From: Diphasiastrum complanatum
Lineage: Eukaryota > Streptophyta > Lycopodiopsida > Lycopodiales > Lycopodiaceae
Assembly (NCBI GenBank): GCA_029204225.1
Contig: CM055101.1
Coordinates: 681,006-745,005, forward strand
DNA: 64,000 nucleotides
Reading direction: 5' to 3'
Of this stretch, positions 1-11,440 are shown one piece after another. How positions within the stretch are numbered: the first letter of the stretch is position 1; the number at the start of each line of letters is the position of its first letter. The position numbers were made by a program, and so were the translations under genes. The notes beneath the pieces are model-generated. The model made no database searches and was not told where the DNA came from. It saw nothing but the letters and a program-made list of their open reading frames with translations.

Positions 1-188
1 TTAGGACTGGACACTCGTTCGTTGTATGGTTTTGCGTGCATACTGAACACCATACATTCTCCCGTCGAGGATACTGCAGCTAGTTTGGTTCCGGTTGATG
101 TGGAGTTACTGCTATAGTTCCTTGTAAGGCTTTCAGTTTTTGGTCAAACTGCGCCATAAGTTGCTCCATCTGCTATTTGTGTAATTTT
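1..188 (-). pseudogene. Ty3/gypsy gag C-terminal part with zinc knuckle, copy 1
   Basis: On the minus strand this reads as the end of a gypsy gag: a Gln-rich stretch (a MEQLMAQFDQKL-like helix) followed by a CCHC-type knuckle, WCSVC...HTTNEC, with spacing C-x2-C-x3-H-x4-C, one residue shorter than the usual knuckle. Retroviral-type knuckles bind the RNA packaged by Gag. The frame has an in-frame stop between the helix and the knuckle. It is cut at 189 by insertion of copia element A and resumes at 6625. The rest of the pol is off the left edge; the paired copy at 45686 shows what probably lies there. Confidence 0.7.
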
Positions 189-843
189 TGTGAAAAATAC
201 AGATCCTAAGTGGATCTAAACTCCAAGATCATTGGCTTGAATGCTTGCACTCCAAACTACATAAGCTAGGAATTGGCAACAGATTCTATGCTACCTAGAA
301 TGCAAAGAACTTGATCAAAAAGCATTTACCACAAATGGAAACTTCCATAAACATCAAGTGCGGCCCAAAATAGCATTATACAGTCCATAATACATCAGCC
401 TACCACTTTTGGAAAGCACCTAAGATCATACACAATAGCTTGAAGACAATACACACAACAATGCTCTCAATGGAGGAAGAAACAATGACAATGATCTATT
501 GATCTCAATGAAGCATACAAAAGGTTTCTCCAACCTGTTCTCCACGACTTCCCTACTATTTATGGATGAGGAAGATGACTCTCTCTCCTCTCTCTAGAAG
601 GTACTTGACCCTAGATATTCCCTATATAGGAAAAATAGCTAAAAATGGCTTATATGACCAAAATACATCAAAATGGTCTCATTTTGAAGGGTATGAAGTT
701 TGACACTTCATCATACTGAAAAAATACAGTAAATAAAAACATTGTGGCCTGGTTCACACGTGTGAAACTCCAGAACCAAAACTATTTACAATTTTAGCCA
801 ATTTAGGCCTCAAACTAGCTAGGAAATGTTGACAATTTTCACA
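189..843 (-). repeat. Element A 3' LTR
   Basis: 655 bp, the downstream LTR in the element's minus-strand sense. It ends in TGTG/CACA and overlaps the last codons of the pol frame, whose stop TGA (839-841) lies in the first bases of the LTR. It contains the 14-bp palindrome TTCACACGTGTGAA at 753-766 (G-box core CACGTG) and the TATA-like CCTATATAGG. Confidence 0.96.
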
Positions 844-3800
844 CTCCCTCTTCAACATTGGATGCTAGTTTCAACATAGTCTTTGAGCACATTCCAAGAT
901 TAGATCTATGCATTAAATATAGGTCCTTTCCCAATGGTTTGGTGAAGATATCAGCCACACACTCCTTTGAAGAGACATGTTGAAGCTCCACCTCTTTGGC
1001 AATGACTTGATCTCTCACAAAATGGTGAGCAATCTCAATGTGCTTGCTCCTTGCATGAAAAACAGGATTGCTTGCCAAGCTTTGGGCTGAAAGGTTATCA
1101 CAAAGTATGATTGGAGTCTTCTCTGGTTCCAGCAAGTGAAGATCCAATAACATCCTCTTGATCCAAAGAATCTCCTTGGTGCATGTTGTTAATGCCTTGT
1201 ACTCGGCTTCGGTGGAAGATAGAGAGATAGTTGGTTGCTTCTTTGATAGCCATGAGACCACTCCATCTCCAAGATATATTGCAAAGGCACTTGTTGACTT
1301 CCTATCCATTTGATCACCTGCAAAATCTGAATCTGAAAATCCACAAAGGTTAGGTGTAGTACCTCCATACAAGATGCCAAAATCTCTAGATCCCGAGATG
1401 TATCTAAGTACTCTCTTTCCTAGCTTCCAATGAGCCTCACTAGGATCTTGCATAAATTGACTTAGTTTACCAACCACAAAGCTTAGATCAGGTCTTGTGA
1501 TGGTTAACCATATAAGAGATCCTATTAGCTTTCTATAGAGAGTAATGTCCTTGAAGGATCTTTCATTACTTCTTGTAGTTAGCTTTACATTTGATTCCAT
1601 AGGAGTAGAAACAACTTTACAATCTTCCATATGAAACCTTTTTAGAATAGAGTTAACATACTTTTCTTGACATATGAATGTAGATTTAGAAGTTCTAATA
1701 ATCTCTATTCCTAAGATATAATGAAGTTTACCAAGATCTTGAATTTCAAACTCTCTTTTGAGTGCCATCTTGATTTCATCTATATCTAGATTGTTACCAC
1801 CACTTAAGATAATGTCATCAACATAGATCAAAAGTAAAGTGATATCATTTTCATTCAATCTAAAGTAGAGAGAATGATCATACTCACTCATAACAAAGTT
1901 TTGAGAAAGTAAGAAGGAATTGAGCTTAGCATACCAACTCCTTGGTGCTTGCTTTAGCCCATACAAACTCTTTTGGAGATAGCACACATGATTAGGCTCA
2001 TCATGTGAAACATAGCCCTCGGGTTGCTCCATGTAAATATCTTCTTCAAGATCACCATTCAAGAAGGCATTAGTAACATCCATTTGCCACATATCCCAAT
2101 CATAAAGAGTTGCAAGAGAGATTAGGATTCGAATAGTTACCATCTTTGCCACGGGTGCAAAGGTCTCATCATAGTCAATACCATATTCTTGAGCATACCC
2201 CTTTGCCACCAACCTTGCCTTGTACTTGTTGATTGATCCATCTTGATTTGTCTTGATCTTGAAGATCCACTTACAACCAATTGCCTTCTTGTCCTTTGGA
2301 AGCTTTACCAACCTCCATGTGTTGCTTTTGATGAGTGCTTGATGCTCATGATCCATGGCTTGGATCCATTCCTTCTTTTGAATTGCTTCACCTACACAAG
2401 TTGGTTCATCAAAAGAGGTAAGAAAAGCAAAGTTAGAGTTGTCCACCACTTGCTTTCCTTTTTCATCATAGGTTAGCCTTGATGGCTTAGCCCTTTGCCT
2501 TTGAGTCTTCCTTGAAGTTTGCTTTGGAGTGGCATCTCCATCTTCATCCAAGACATCTTGCACATCATGATGATTAGTAGGCACATCAACATCAACATCA
2601 ACAACATTGGAAACATTCTCTTCATGAAAGATGACATCCCTACTTATGACAACTTTCTTTGTAGAAGGAATGTACACTTTGTAAGCCTTGCTTACTTCAC
2701 TATAGCCAACAAACACACCCTTCTTTGATGAAGGATCTTCTTTAGTTCTATCATCAAGTGTGATATTGACAAAACATGTACATCCAAAGATCCTACAATG
2801 CTTGACACTCGGCCTTCTACCATAAAGAACCTCATGAGGAGTTTTACCATCCAAGGAAGCACTTGTCCATCTATTACATAGATAGTTAGCACATGCTAAA
2901 GCTTCCCCCCAAAAAGACTTAGCAAGATTAGCATGTAGTCTCATTGCCTTGGCACATTCACAAAGGGTTCTATTCTTCCTCTCGGCCACTCCATTCTATT
3001 GTGGAGTCCTAGGACTAGACATCTCCCTCTTAATCCCATGTGCTATACAAAAGTCTTTGAACCTATTTGAGGTGTATTCCCCTCCATTATCAGATCTTAA
3101 GCATTTGATCTTTGTATTGAATTGGTTTTCCATTTCATTCTTGAACTTGACAAATGCAGCAAACACTTCATCCTTACTTTTAAGAAGATAGATCCAAGTA
3201 TACCTACTAAAGTCATCAATGAAAGTTGCATACATCTTTGCCCCACCATTGCTAGTTGTACTAGAAGAAGGAATATCAGAATGCACAAGCTGAAAAGCTT
3301 CTTTAGATCTAGAAGTAGATCTAGAATAAGCAAGTCTATGAGATTTGGACAAGGCACAATGTTCACAAACACTATTGTTTGCAACAAGACTTTTAGGGAG
3401 ACCAAGAACAAGCTCTTTCTTTGCCATTACCTCCAAAGATTTGAAGTTGGGATGGCCCAACCTCTTGTGCCAAACTTCTTGGTTTGTCAATTGCTCCCTA
3501 GCCATACATCCTTCATGATTAGAGATCACACATGCATCAAGCTTGAAAAGTTTACCATGCCTCCTACCTTGAGCAATCAAGGATCCACATTTACTTATCA
3601 AACATGCATCTCCAATGAACTCCACATCAAGTCCTTTGTCAATCATTTGACTTACACTAAGCAAATTCTTAGTGATTGAAGGAATGTACAAAACATTTTC
3701 AAGATTTGCTTTCCTATTTGTTGAAAGGGAAATAGGAATAGTGCCTATGCCTTTGATGTCACATTGACCATCATTTGCAGTGTAGATGATGTTACCTTCT

Positions 3801-4792
3801 CCCTCATAAGACAATAAGGATGTAAAGTATTCCTTATGTCTTGTCATGTGAGATGAGGCTCCACTATCAATCCACCAAGGATCATTATCATCTATGTTGG
3901 CTAACAAACTTGAAGTCATAACAAGTGATTCACATGTGTTATGTTCTTCCTCATCTATTGTAAGATTTCCTTGCCTCTCTCCTTGCTCTCTTTTCTTCTT
4001 ATAACATTCATTTGCAAAATGACCTTTTATCCCACAATAAAAGCACTTGAACTTTGACTTATTGTTCTTAGTAGAAGAGGAAGAGGAAGAGTGATCATCA
4101 TGATCAAAGTTACCACCTTTGGACCATTTCCCTTTGCCTTTACCTTTGCCCTTGAATTTGCCTTTTGTGAAGAAAGCCTCTTCACCTCCACCTTGCAAGG
4201 ATGCACCATCAAGCTTTGATTGCAACCTATGTTCTTCAGCCAATAAGATTTCTTGCAAGTCAACCACACTTGGCAAGACTCTTTGAATGGCAAAACTTTG
4301 CACAAGGTTAGCATGTTCATTTAGCAAACCATTCAACATAACTTGGACTATTTCACCATCTTTTATGTTCTCATCAATGCATGCTAAATCATCACTTAGG
4401 GACTTAACTCTCAAGATAAATGCATGAGCACTTTCACCCTCTCTTTGCCTACTAGAAAATATTTGTCTCCTTAGGGTCAATACCCTAGATGTGGACTTTG
4501 ATTCAAAGAGCTTCTTTAAGGCATTCCATGCCTCACTTGCACTTTGACACTTTCCAACTTCCTTGAGAAGTTCATTTGTAACATTCATTTTAATGATATG
4601 AAGAGCCCTTTTGGCCTTCTTATCAAACCTTTGTTGCTCTTGAAGTGTGAGAGGTCTCTCTTCAATTTATGCAACTATGTCCATGAGTTCATTCAACTCA
4701 AGTAAGGACTCCATCCTCACTTTCCAAGTAGAGTAGTTTGATGAACTCAACCTTTCACTAGACTCTAGCATGATCCCACCATTGGAAGCCAT
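839..4792 (-). pseudogene. Element A gag-pol polyprotein, two nonsense codons
   Basis: One frame of 1317 codons from ATG at 4792 to TGA at 839. Gag (UBN2 type) is followed by a zinc knuckle CFYCGIKGHFANEC, protease WWIDSGASSHMT, the HHCC and core of integrase, reverse transcriptase with IYVDD, and RNase H with FSDSDFAGD. Two stops interrupt it. A TAA after codon 41 (4667-4669) is shared with element B. A TAG at 2996-2998 lies in integrase just before NGVAERKN, where B reads CAG. The second stop cuts the frame four residues before the catalytic Glu, so integrase, reverse transcriptase and RNase H cannot be made without readthrough. A next in-frame ATG at 4588 follows the first stop. Confidence 0.93.
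844..853 (-). other. Element A polypurine tract
   Basis: Minus-strand GAAGAGGGAG sits directly against the 3' LTR. In copia elements this purine run resists RNase H and primes plus-strand DNA synthesis. Confidence 0.8.
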
Positions 4793-5952
4793 GATTCTAA
4801 TGTTTCTTCAACTTTTAGGTTCTGTCCTAAAGCACTTAGCACTCACTTTTCTCTCAACAAATGATAGATAAAGAGATCTATGAAGATTTAGGACCCTAAA
4901 ACACTTCTATCTTGAACCTAGATGGTTTCCAAGCATAGAAAGGAAGATTGAAACACATGCAACACTTTGCACACACTAAGAATGGATTACAAAATCAAAC
5001 CAACCTGAACACACTCTTGCTTAAGCTCTCAAACTTTCCAGCAAGTGACCAAATCAAGTTATGGTGTGAAGAGTTACTTGCATTCTTAGAAAATACCCAA
5101 AACTAGGATGCCAAGATTACCTAGTAATGAACAAACTTGATCAACATATGATCAACACACTAAGATATTGATTCAACCTGTAAAACCACATGTAAACCAC
5201 ACTTCTAAAAGTTTATAAACTCCAGCAAGTGATAAATACAAGATTTAGAGGTGAATGAATGAGCACACTTAGTGAATCACAAGACTAGCTTCACTATCTT
5301 GTCAAATCTTGGTGTTTAGATGTAGATCTAAGATCACTTCACATGAGAATGTTCCTCAACCTGTTAAGAACCTGAAAACACACTTGCATAATGGTTAACA
5401 CCTTCCAGCAAATGCTCCAATCAAATTACATAAGGAGAGTTACTTACATGCTCAACAAAGTACACCAAAATTTATGCCAAAATTGATGACAATCTTTACA
5501 ATATGCTCTTCACAATGGAGCTTACAATATGTTCACCCAAAAAAGGGGATCTTTCATCCAAATGGGAGCTTTGCTCAGCCTTTAGGAGAATTACAACTCA
5601 CTCAAAAGAGCATTTGTCATCCACTTAAGGAGAAGTTTCATCCACTTAAGGAGAGTGTTCATCCAAGAATGGAGATTGTCAACAATAGGATTGAAAAGAA
5701 CATTGTTAGTATTGAATATGCACAAGCCTCACAATCACAAATGATTAGGTGTTATGATCTGATCCAAAATAGTTTCTTTTCAGCCTCTGATCTTCAATAG
5801 ACCTGAAATATGCTTTTGATCCACAAGTTCAACTCACAAAACAAAGGTTAGTAAGATTTGATCAACAAAGCAATGCAAAATCATGCTAGAACTTGATCAA
5901 ACATCCAAATATCACCAAAAATGGAATACTTACTGTAAATAGAAGCCAACCA
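4793..5952 (-). other. Element A untranslated leader
   Basis: About 1.16 kb between primer binding site and gag ATG, unusually long for a copia element and closely matching the leaders of B and D. It contains 21-nt tandem units with the core GTGGATGAA..TTCTCCTTAA. On the opposite strand these leave an open frame (5474-5800) with heptad-like repeats of HPLKE. I regard that frame as a by-product of the repeats. Confidence 0.8.
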
Positions 5953-5964
5953 GCTCTGATACCA
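5953..5964 (-). other. Element A primer binding site
   Basis: Minus-strand TGGTATCAGAGC directly follows the 5' LTR. It is complementary to the 3' end of plant initiator tRNA-Met, the usual copia primer. Confidence 0.93.
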
Positions 5965-6619
5965 TGTGAAAAATACAGATCCTAAGTGGATCTAAACTCC
6001 AAGATCATTGGCTTGAATGCTTGCACTCCAAACTACATAAGCTAGGAATTGGCAACACATTCTATGCTACCTAGAATGCAAAGAACTTGATCAAAAAGCA
6101 TTTACCACAAATGGAAACTTCCATAAACATCAAGTGCGGCCCAAAATAGCATTATACAGTCCATAATACATCAGCCTACCACTTTTGGAAAGCACCTAAG
6201 ATCATACACAATAGCTTGAAGACAATACACACAACAATGCTCTCAATGGAGGAAGAAACAATGACAATGATCTATTGATCTCAATGAAGCATACAAAAGG
6301 TTTCTCCAACCTGTTCTCCACGACTTCCCTACTATTTATGGATGAGGAAGATGACTCTCTCTCCTCTCTCTAGAAGGTACTTGACCCTAGATATTCCCTA
6401 TATAGGAAAAATAGCTAAAAATGGCTTATATGACCAAAATACATCAAAATGGTCTCATTTTGAAGGGTATGAAGTTTGACACTTCATCATACTGAAAAAA
6501 TACAGTAAATAAAAACATTGTGGCCTGGTTCACACGTGTGAAACTCCAGAACCAAAACTATTTACAATTTTAGCCAATTTAGGCCTCAAACTAGCTAGGA
6601 AATGTTGACAATTTTCACA
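5965..6619 (-). repeat. Element A 5' LTR
   Basis: 655 bp, the promoter-bearing LTR in minus-strand sense. G-box palindrome at 6529-6542; TATA-like CCTATATAGG near 6398-6407. Differs from the 3' LTR at one position that I can find. Confidence 0.96.
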
Positions 6620-6624
6620 ATTTT

Positions 6625-7301
6625 GTCATTTGCTCTAGTAGCAATTTTGAGGATAGAATGGATGTGTTTGATGATGATGATGCAATCGAGGGAGTAGGAG
6701 TGTGGGTGGAAAGATATTCGTCGTAAGATCCCTCATCCTCTTCCCTGATGGCATCTTCCATAGCTTCTTGCAGAGTAGCGTACTGCTCCCGTCGTTTCAG
6801 TTCTCTTCTGATGCTTTGTGGTAATCCGGCTAGGAACCACATGATCACCGCATGATCGGGAGTCAGGGCTACACTGCACTCGGATCATAGATGTTTGACC
6901 CATTCAATATAGTCCCGGACCCTTTCTCGTTTTCCCATCTTGACTTTGCACAGTAGGAGAAACGGGTCTTCCAGGAACTTTCTTGGTTTAAAGCGCGTAA
7001 TGAGAGCTGCTTTAATCGCTTCCCAGGTGGATTTCTCTTCCTTTGATAGGTTGAAAAACTAATCATGAGCCACTGCTAGTAAGAACATAGGGAAGAGCAT
7101 CAGCTTCTCCGCAGGTGTCCGTTCGTCGTAGATTTCACAAGCTTGCTCGTAGATCTGGAGGAATCGGATGGGATTTGATGACCAGTCGTATTTTGGTATC
7201 TCCATCCATGGTGCTCTCCGGACTGCTTGCAAGGGAGCAACAGGTATGGGTTGGCCCATTGGATCCATTGGTGCTGGTTCCGGTTCTGCCTCTTGTTGCA
7301 C
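6625..7301 (-). pseudogene. Ty3/gypsy gag N-terminal and central part, copy 1
   Basis: Minus-strand frame starting MQQEAEPEPAPMDPMGQP and running through a retrotransposon-gag domain: WMEIPKYDW, RFLQIYEQACEIYDE, then WEAIKAALITRFKP...VRDYIEWVKHL, the order expected of the PF03732 family, which builds the particle and packages RNA. Two in-frame stops are visible: a TAG after FLLAVAHD near 7059 and a TGA after IEWVKHL near 6885. The frame meets the insertion site of element A and continues on its other side at 1-183. Surrounding composition is more GC-rich than the copia elements. Decayed in both duplication copies. Confidence 0.8.
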
Positions 7302-7581
7302 AACTGCTAATCTGGGAAGGTGTGGTGTCTGATTTGCTATCCTTCGTGCTATTGATCATCCCGATCTCAGATTCATTTGATGGTGGGTTCCAAAGTGATT
7401 GGATCTTGCTTATACAGTAGGATGCAGTCTGGATCTTCAAGGATCTGATCAATCTGATCAGTTGGAAGTGAATTTTAGGCCTTTTACAGTGGTTTTTCCT
7501 TGATAACTTTTTGCTCTTTGCACTGATTGACCTGAGATTTTGATAGTAGTTGGATCTAATGCAGATCTTCCACTAGTCTTG

Positions 7582-8010
7582 TCTGCGAGGGTTATCTTGT
7601 GAGAGGGTTCTTAAGCTATTTTTGCAGGTAAAAAACTTGATATCTTTCAGATCTCTGGGAAGTAACTCTCGCAAGGTTCACAGTAGCTGGATCTAGGTAG
7701 ATCTCACTATAGAATTCTTTGCGAGAGTTAACTTTCGTAAGAAGTGAAAATTTCACTATCTGCGAGCGTTCAAAACCACATTTTTGGCTTGATCTTCACC
7801 AGATCTTCACACTAACTCTCGCAAACTTCATCACTGATGTAAATTGCCATTCTGAATCGATTGAGAGGGTCTGCAAGAGTTCTTACTGGAAGGATTTGTT
7901 GGATCTTCACTTAAATCCAATTTTCTGCTCACTGGAATCAGACTAACTCTCGCAAGCTCTTTGTGTCCTGGTCTCACTGAGATGGAACTTTAGAATCCTC
8001 TGCGAGAGTT
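7582..8010. repeat. Array of TGCGAGAGTT-like motifs, copy 1
   Basis: About nine occurrences of TGCGAG(A/G)GTT or its complement AACTCTCGCA in about 430 bp, for example 7664-7673, 7720-7729, 7761-7770, 7814-7823, 7945-7954 and 8001-8010, in both orientations and mixed with AGATCT/TGGATCT words. It lies upstream of the gypsy gag, so in its leader or LTR. A second array with the same motif lies beyond the 3' end of the gypsy pol at 42687-42971. No long reading frame exists here. Possible protein-binding or promoter motif of the gypsy element; function not known. The rest of 7302-8165 holds nothing I recognise. Confidence 0.7.
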
Positions 8011-8165
8011 CTTGACCACTAGAACTGAAAACTGTGTGTGGAATAACAATTGGATGGAAAATAGTATGAACTGACATTGGGTTTAATTCTTAATGCATGC
8101 CAGCTATAACGGTTGGTGTGGCAAACACAAAAAGTTGTGAAATTTAATAGGAAGATATCCCACTA

Positions 8166-8270
8166 CCAGCAATCACTGCCTAGAGATAGCCGCTAGTAAT
8201 CCAGCAATCACTGCCTAAAGATAGTCGCTAGTAATCCAACAATCACTGCCTAAAGATAGCCGCTAGTAAT
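8166..8270 (+). repeat. 35-bp tandem repeat, three units, copy 1
   Basis: Three contiguous 35-bp units beginning CC(A)GCAATCACTGCCTA and ending GCTAGTAAT, at 8166-8200, 8201-8235 and 8236-8270, differing at three or four positions. Non-coding. Confidence 0.95.
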
Positions 8271-8952
8271 GAATGTCACGACATATGTATAGTTGTGAAT
8301 ATATGATAGTGCTATTGAGCTTTTCTAAAAATAAAATTACCTTGAATTCTTCTAGGTTAATTTTTAAGCCTGGAGCGACATGTAGTTCAGTTGTTGTGAA
8401 AAAATATTTATTTCTACAAAACAATAAAATAGGTGTTTTCTCAAATTAGCCAATAATAAATTGTTGGTTTAATTTATGATCCTTTCATTCTCTTTTCCAT
8501 CAATATTTATACATGGAAAAAACCATCCATCGAAAAAATATAGCTACAGTGTCAAATCAACCTACTACTTGCCTCAGATCTCAAATCTCATAAATGTAGA
8601 TTTGATAGACATTTCAATGTATGGTAAAACCTCTCCACGTTTCTTGAAATGCGAGGAGTTTGCAAAGCTTAGAGCTCGATAATCTGCTTGTGGGGTGCTG
8701 GCAATTATTAGTATAGATCTACTTGTGGGGCGCTGGCCAGGGCAAATTTGTGGTTCGTGTAAGCCATTATTGGCATTAATTCTCCTAGTTAATGTTATCG
8801 ATTTCAACTCAACATCTTTAACATACCACTACACACACACTCTATGAAGTTGAACATTTATATGCAAGCATTCCTTGGTGTAGAATTCTCTCTCTTCGGA
8901 CTACTTTTTTCTCTCGTGAGTTTTATTGATCAGCTTCCAAATTCAAGGTTTC
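8271..8952. other. Non-coding AT-rich stretch, copy 1
   Basis: No convincing gene. It may hold the promoter of the downstream plus-strand transposase-like gene, but I could not pick a TATA box with confidence. The word CTTGTGGGGTGCTGG/CTTGTGGGGCGCTGG occurs twice near 8688 and 8725. Confidence 0.4.
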
Positions 8953-10106
8953 ATGGCAACCATAAGGATCATGTTTTGTGACTCGGAATTCTTCTATGAA
9001 GGAGAGGATGGAGATAGCACAAGGACTGCGGAGGATGTGATCAACACACGTTTTTTGCTGGCAAATCAGAACTTTCAAGCCTATCATTCAATCTCTCAAA
9101 TATCTGTCAGAGCACCCATTTTGATTCCTTGTGGAACATTTGAACATTATGATACAAATTTTTTCGTTGTCGAAAATAGTCTAAGCAAAACCATTTCTAT
9201 ACAACTTGAATCTAGTTTGCAAAGATCCAATCACGTAGATCAAGATGCAATGTTTATAATGGATTTGGATCACGACACATCTCCCAATCCACATTGGGAT
9301 GCAAGTCCTTCTCCTGTTACACAAAAACCTCCCAGTACAACCACTCAGGTATCAGACACAATGCATGTATTTGACTTGATCAATAGTCTTCCCATCAACA
9401 GCCAATTACGAAAGCTTGTTAATGGAGTGAAAAATATTCTCATTGTGGATGAGCTTCCAGGCAAAATCGATGGTGATGTCATCTATGAATTGCCAAACAT
9501 TTATGAAAAACACAGTTCAATGGAGGGAATGGAACAGAGCAAGAATGGCCACCCTTGGGTTCGTTATGTAACAACCACTATTTATGGTTTTGCCGGTGAT
9601 GTTCGAAAGTCGTATTGTGGAGGCTCTTTCATATGCGAGAACAAATTGTGCAACAATTTACAATCTTTTGGAAATGCAAACATAACCAAATGGAAGGGAA
9701 GATTGAGCGTGTGTTGTCCTCTTGGTACCGTGTAGAAACATCATGGTGGATTTTTGTGTTATCATTGTAGTTTTAGACCAACATGTGTTGGGTCTTGTCC
9801 TACCAAAATATATTATGTTGTACCACATGATGTTTGGTATACAAGGTTCGCAATTCATTTAGGGTCACATTGTCATGAGGTGGCTGAAGGTGAATGTTTG
9901 CATACACAGAATACTATCAAAAATCTAGTTGAAGATCAAGTTTCTAATTTGCCTGGTGTGGGACAAAAGAAAATTGAAAAAGAGGTTGCAAAGGAGTTGA
10001 TAATGAATCAGTTGCTCTCTGAAAATGGCTCTATGATTGAGATGTTGGATGTTGATAGATTTTCAGCTATGTTGGACCAATTACAATCCTTGACGAATCA
10101 AAGAAG
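8953..10106 (+). pseudogene. Cys-rich transposase-like gene, exon 1, copy 1
   Basis: Open from MATIRIMFCDSEFFYEG (an earlier in-frame ATG at 8926 is possible) to a probable splice donor AG|GTGGTA near 10106, with one in-frame TAG at 9733-9735 shared by both copies. The first half is a poorly conserved linker. The second half is rich in Cys and His: SYCGGSFICENKLC, LSVCCPLG, then across the stop FLCYHCSFRPTCVGSC and IHLGSHCHEVAEGEC, arranged like a zinc-binding DNA-recognition region. A predicted helical stretch (KKIEKEVAKELIMNQLL) follows. The layout recalls large families of uncharacterised transposon-encoded proteins in seed-free plants, but I cannot name the superfamily. Without suppression of the stop the product ends before half of the cysteines. 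Confidence 0.5.
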
Positions 10107-10216
10107 GTGGTATAGAAAAATTTATCTGTCTGGATTGTTTTCATTAACAATTTTAAAAAAAAAATACATTTTACATGTTTTGTTGTGTGCTAATGACTAG
10201 TTCTTTCACTGGATAA

Positions 10217-10485
10217 TGTCATGTTGAACCAACAATCAACCCAACATGGATTCCGTGGATTCAGTATGACTATTTCCAAGGATCCTTGTTCCCTTGGCAA
10301 GTTTTAGATATCGATAATGAAAGATGTTTTATCTTCAAGATGTCAACTGTTGGGCCGGCTTCAGGTGTGACTATTGTCAAACAAATGCAGAAGGGTGGTG
10401 CGCTGGAACACTCATGGATATGTTTTGATCATGTTAAAAGAATACGTGGCTGGACCACAATGGCAGCCCATGTTTATGATCCCAG
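10217..10485 (+). pseudogene. Transposase-like gene, second exon, copy 1
   Basis: An open segment encoding WIQYDYFQGSLFPWQVLDID, FKMSTVGPASGVTIVKQMQ and FDHVKRIRGWTTMAAHVYDP, ending at a possible donor CCCAG|GTCTGT. The codon content is protein-like and continues the theme of exon 1; together they would form a DNA-binding region followed by the start of a catalytic fold. The acceptor was not resolved and no later exon carrying a clear D-D-E triad is visible, so the gene is probably truncated. Confidence 0.4.
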
Positions 10486-10768
10486 GTCTGTATATTCCAT
10501 TGGACAATTTCTTTTCATATCATTCTAACCAATTGCTATCTATCTAAGAATTAGAACTTCCTTGTGCTATATACAAAGCTTCACAGATCGAAAAGCTTAA
10601 ATGGACTCCTCAAGATAGACAAGGCAAGACCAACAACAAGAGACCTCGCGACACTCAATAAGAACACTCATCCCCAAGAGGACTAGGACGAGAGTACTAA
10701 TGGTAACCAAGAAAGAGTCATGAACAGACCCACCTAGAAAGGAGTAAGTAGAAGAGTGCAGTCGGCAG

Positions 10769-11167
10769 GTGAATCTTGGGAGACCCGCTGAGTCTGAGGA
10801 GGAAAGGTCTTTCGCATCCAGTAATCAGCCTAAGCCTCCTGACGAGAGCAATGAGAGCGACTTAGACCATGCAGAAGTAGATGCCATAGTATGGACAACC
10901 CCTGTATGTTACCCCCCTAATTCTAGATCCATAGGCTGCTGTGTAACAAAACCAGAAAGCGACAAGATTCATGAACTCCCACCTAAGGCATTTGACCAAG
11001 AATCATTTGATATACAATGCTTATTCATTTACCAAGAAGAGACAATAGATGACCAAATGGTAGTAAATGTTGATACTTTTATCCATGATGGTACTGGAGC
11101 TTTGGTGAATTTCTTCCTGTCTATATGTTATGAAAAAAAAAAGAACTATTGTTACTGTATGCACTAA
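10769..11167 (+). CDS. Hypothetical acidic ORF, copy 1
   Basis: 132 residues with an acidic, Ser-rich first third (AESEEERSFASSNQPKPPDE, ESDLDHAEVDAIVW) and a second part including PPNSRSIGCCVTKPESDK and FIHDGTGALVNFF. Codon content looks protein-like and the frame is intact in both copies, but I do not recognise it. It could be the 3' end of the transposase-like gene upstream, or a pol fragment of an old retroelement. The ATG may not be the real start. Confidence 0.25.
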   Translation: MNLGRPAESEEERSFASSNQPKPPDESNESDLDHAEVDAIVWTTPVCYPPNSRSIGCCVTKPESDKIHELPPKAFDQESFDIQCLFIYQEETIDDQMVVNVDTFIHDGTGALVNFFLSICYEKKKNYCYCMH

Positions 11168-11440
11168 CCGTTGCTGGAGTGCAGAAACCAGATGATCCAG
11201 GAGTCAAAAGCATTTGCACCCACCACCTTTGCACTTGCATCATACAGTCATGGTGTGATTGGACCAATTGATTGCACGGTTGAATGAATGCATCCATATC
11301 CATGCACTCTGCGTATACTCTGATCTGCATAGGGCATTGTGCATTATTGTAATGGGCATACATTTGACTGACATAGAAGCATATGGGGGGTTAAGAGAGG
11401 AAAAATCTGGCAATGAAAACATTGCAGTGGGGAGGGGAGT

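Larger units (their letters stand above)
189..6619 (-). mobile_element. Copia element A, full length
   Basis: A 6431-bp Ty1/copia retrotransposon on the minus strand, with 655-bp LTRs (TGTGAAAA...TTTCACA), a primer binding site matching initiator tRNA-Met, a polypurine tract and a gag-pol reading frame in the order gag, protease, integrase, reverse transcriptase, RNase H. The 5-bp target duplication ATTTT lies at 184-188 and 6620-6624. I find only one substitution between the two LTRs (295 versus its partner), so the insertion is very recent. It interrupts a gypsy gag. It is nearly identical to element B, which has the same length and the opposite orientation. Its polyprotein has two in-frame stops, so it is probably not self-sufficient. 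Confidence 0.97.

Noticed and set aside
3122-3679. 185-codon frame antisense to element A integrase, also in B (26820-27377)
   Set aside because: Shadow of the real pol frame; codon pattern follows the opposite strand.
5474-5800. 108-codon open frame antisense to the element A leader, also in B (24699-25025)
   Set aside because: It owes its openness to 21-nt tandem repeats in the leader; in element D the equivalent is broken up, and no start context or promoter is visible.
8166-8270. 35-bp direct repeats considered as a CRISPR array
   Set aside because: Units are contiguous with no spacers, and the DNA is plant nuclear.
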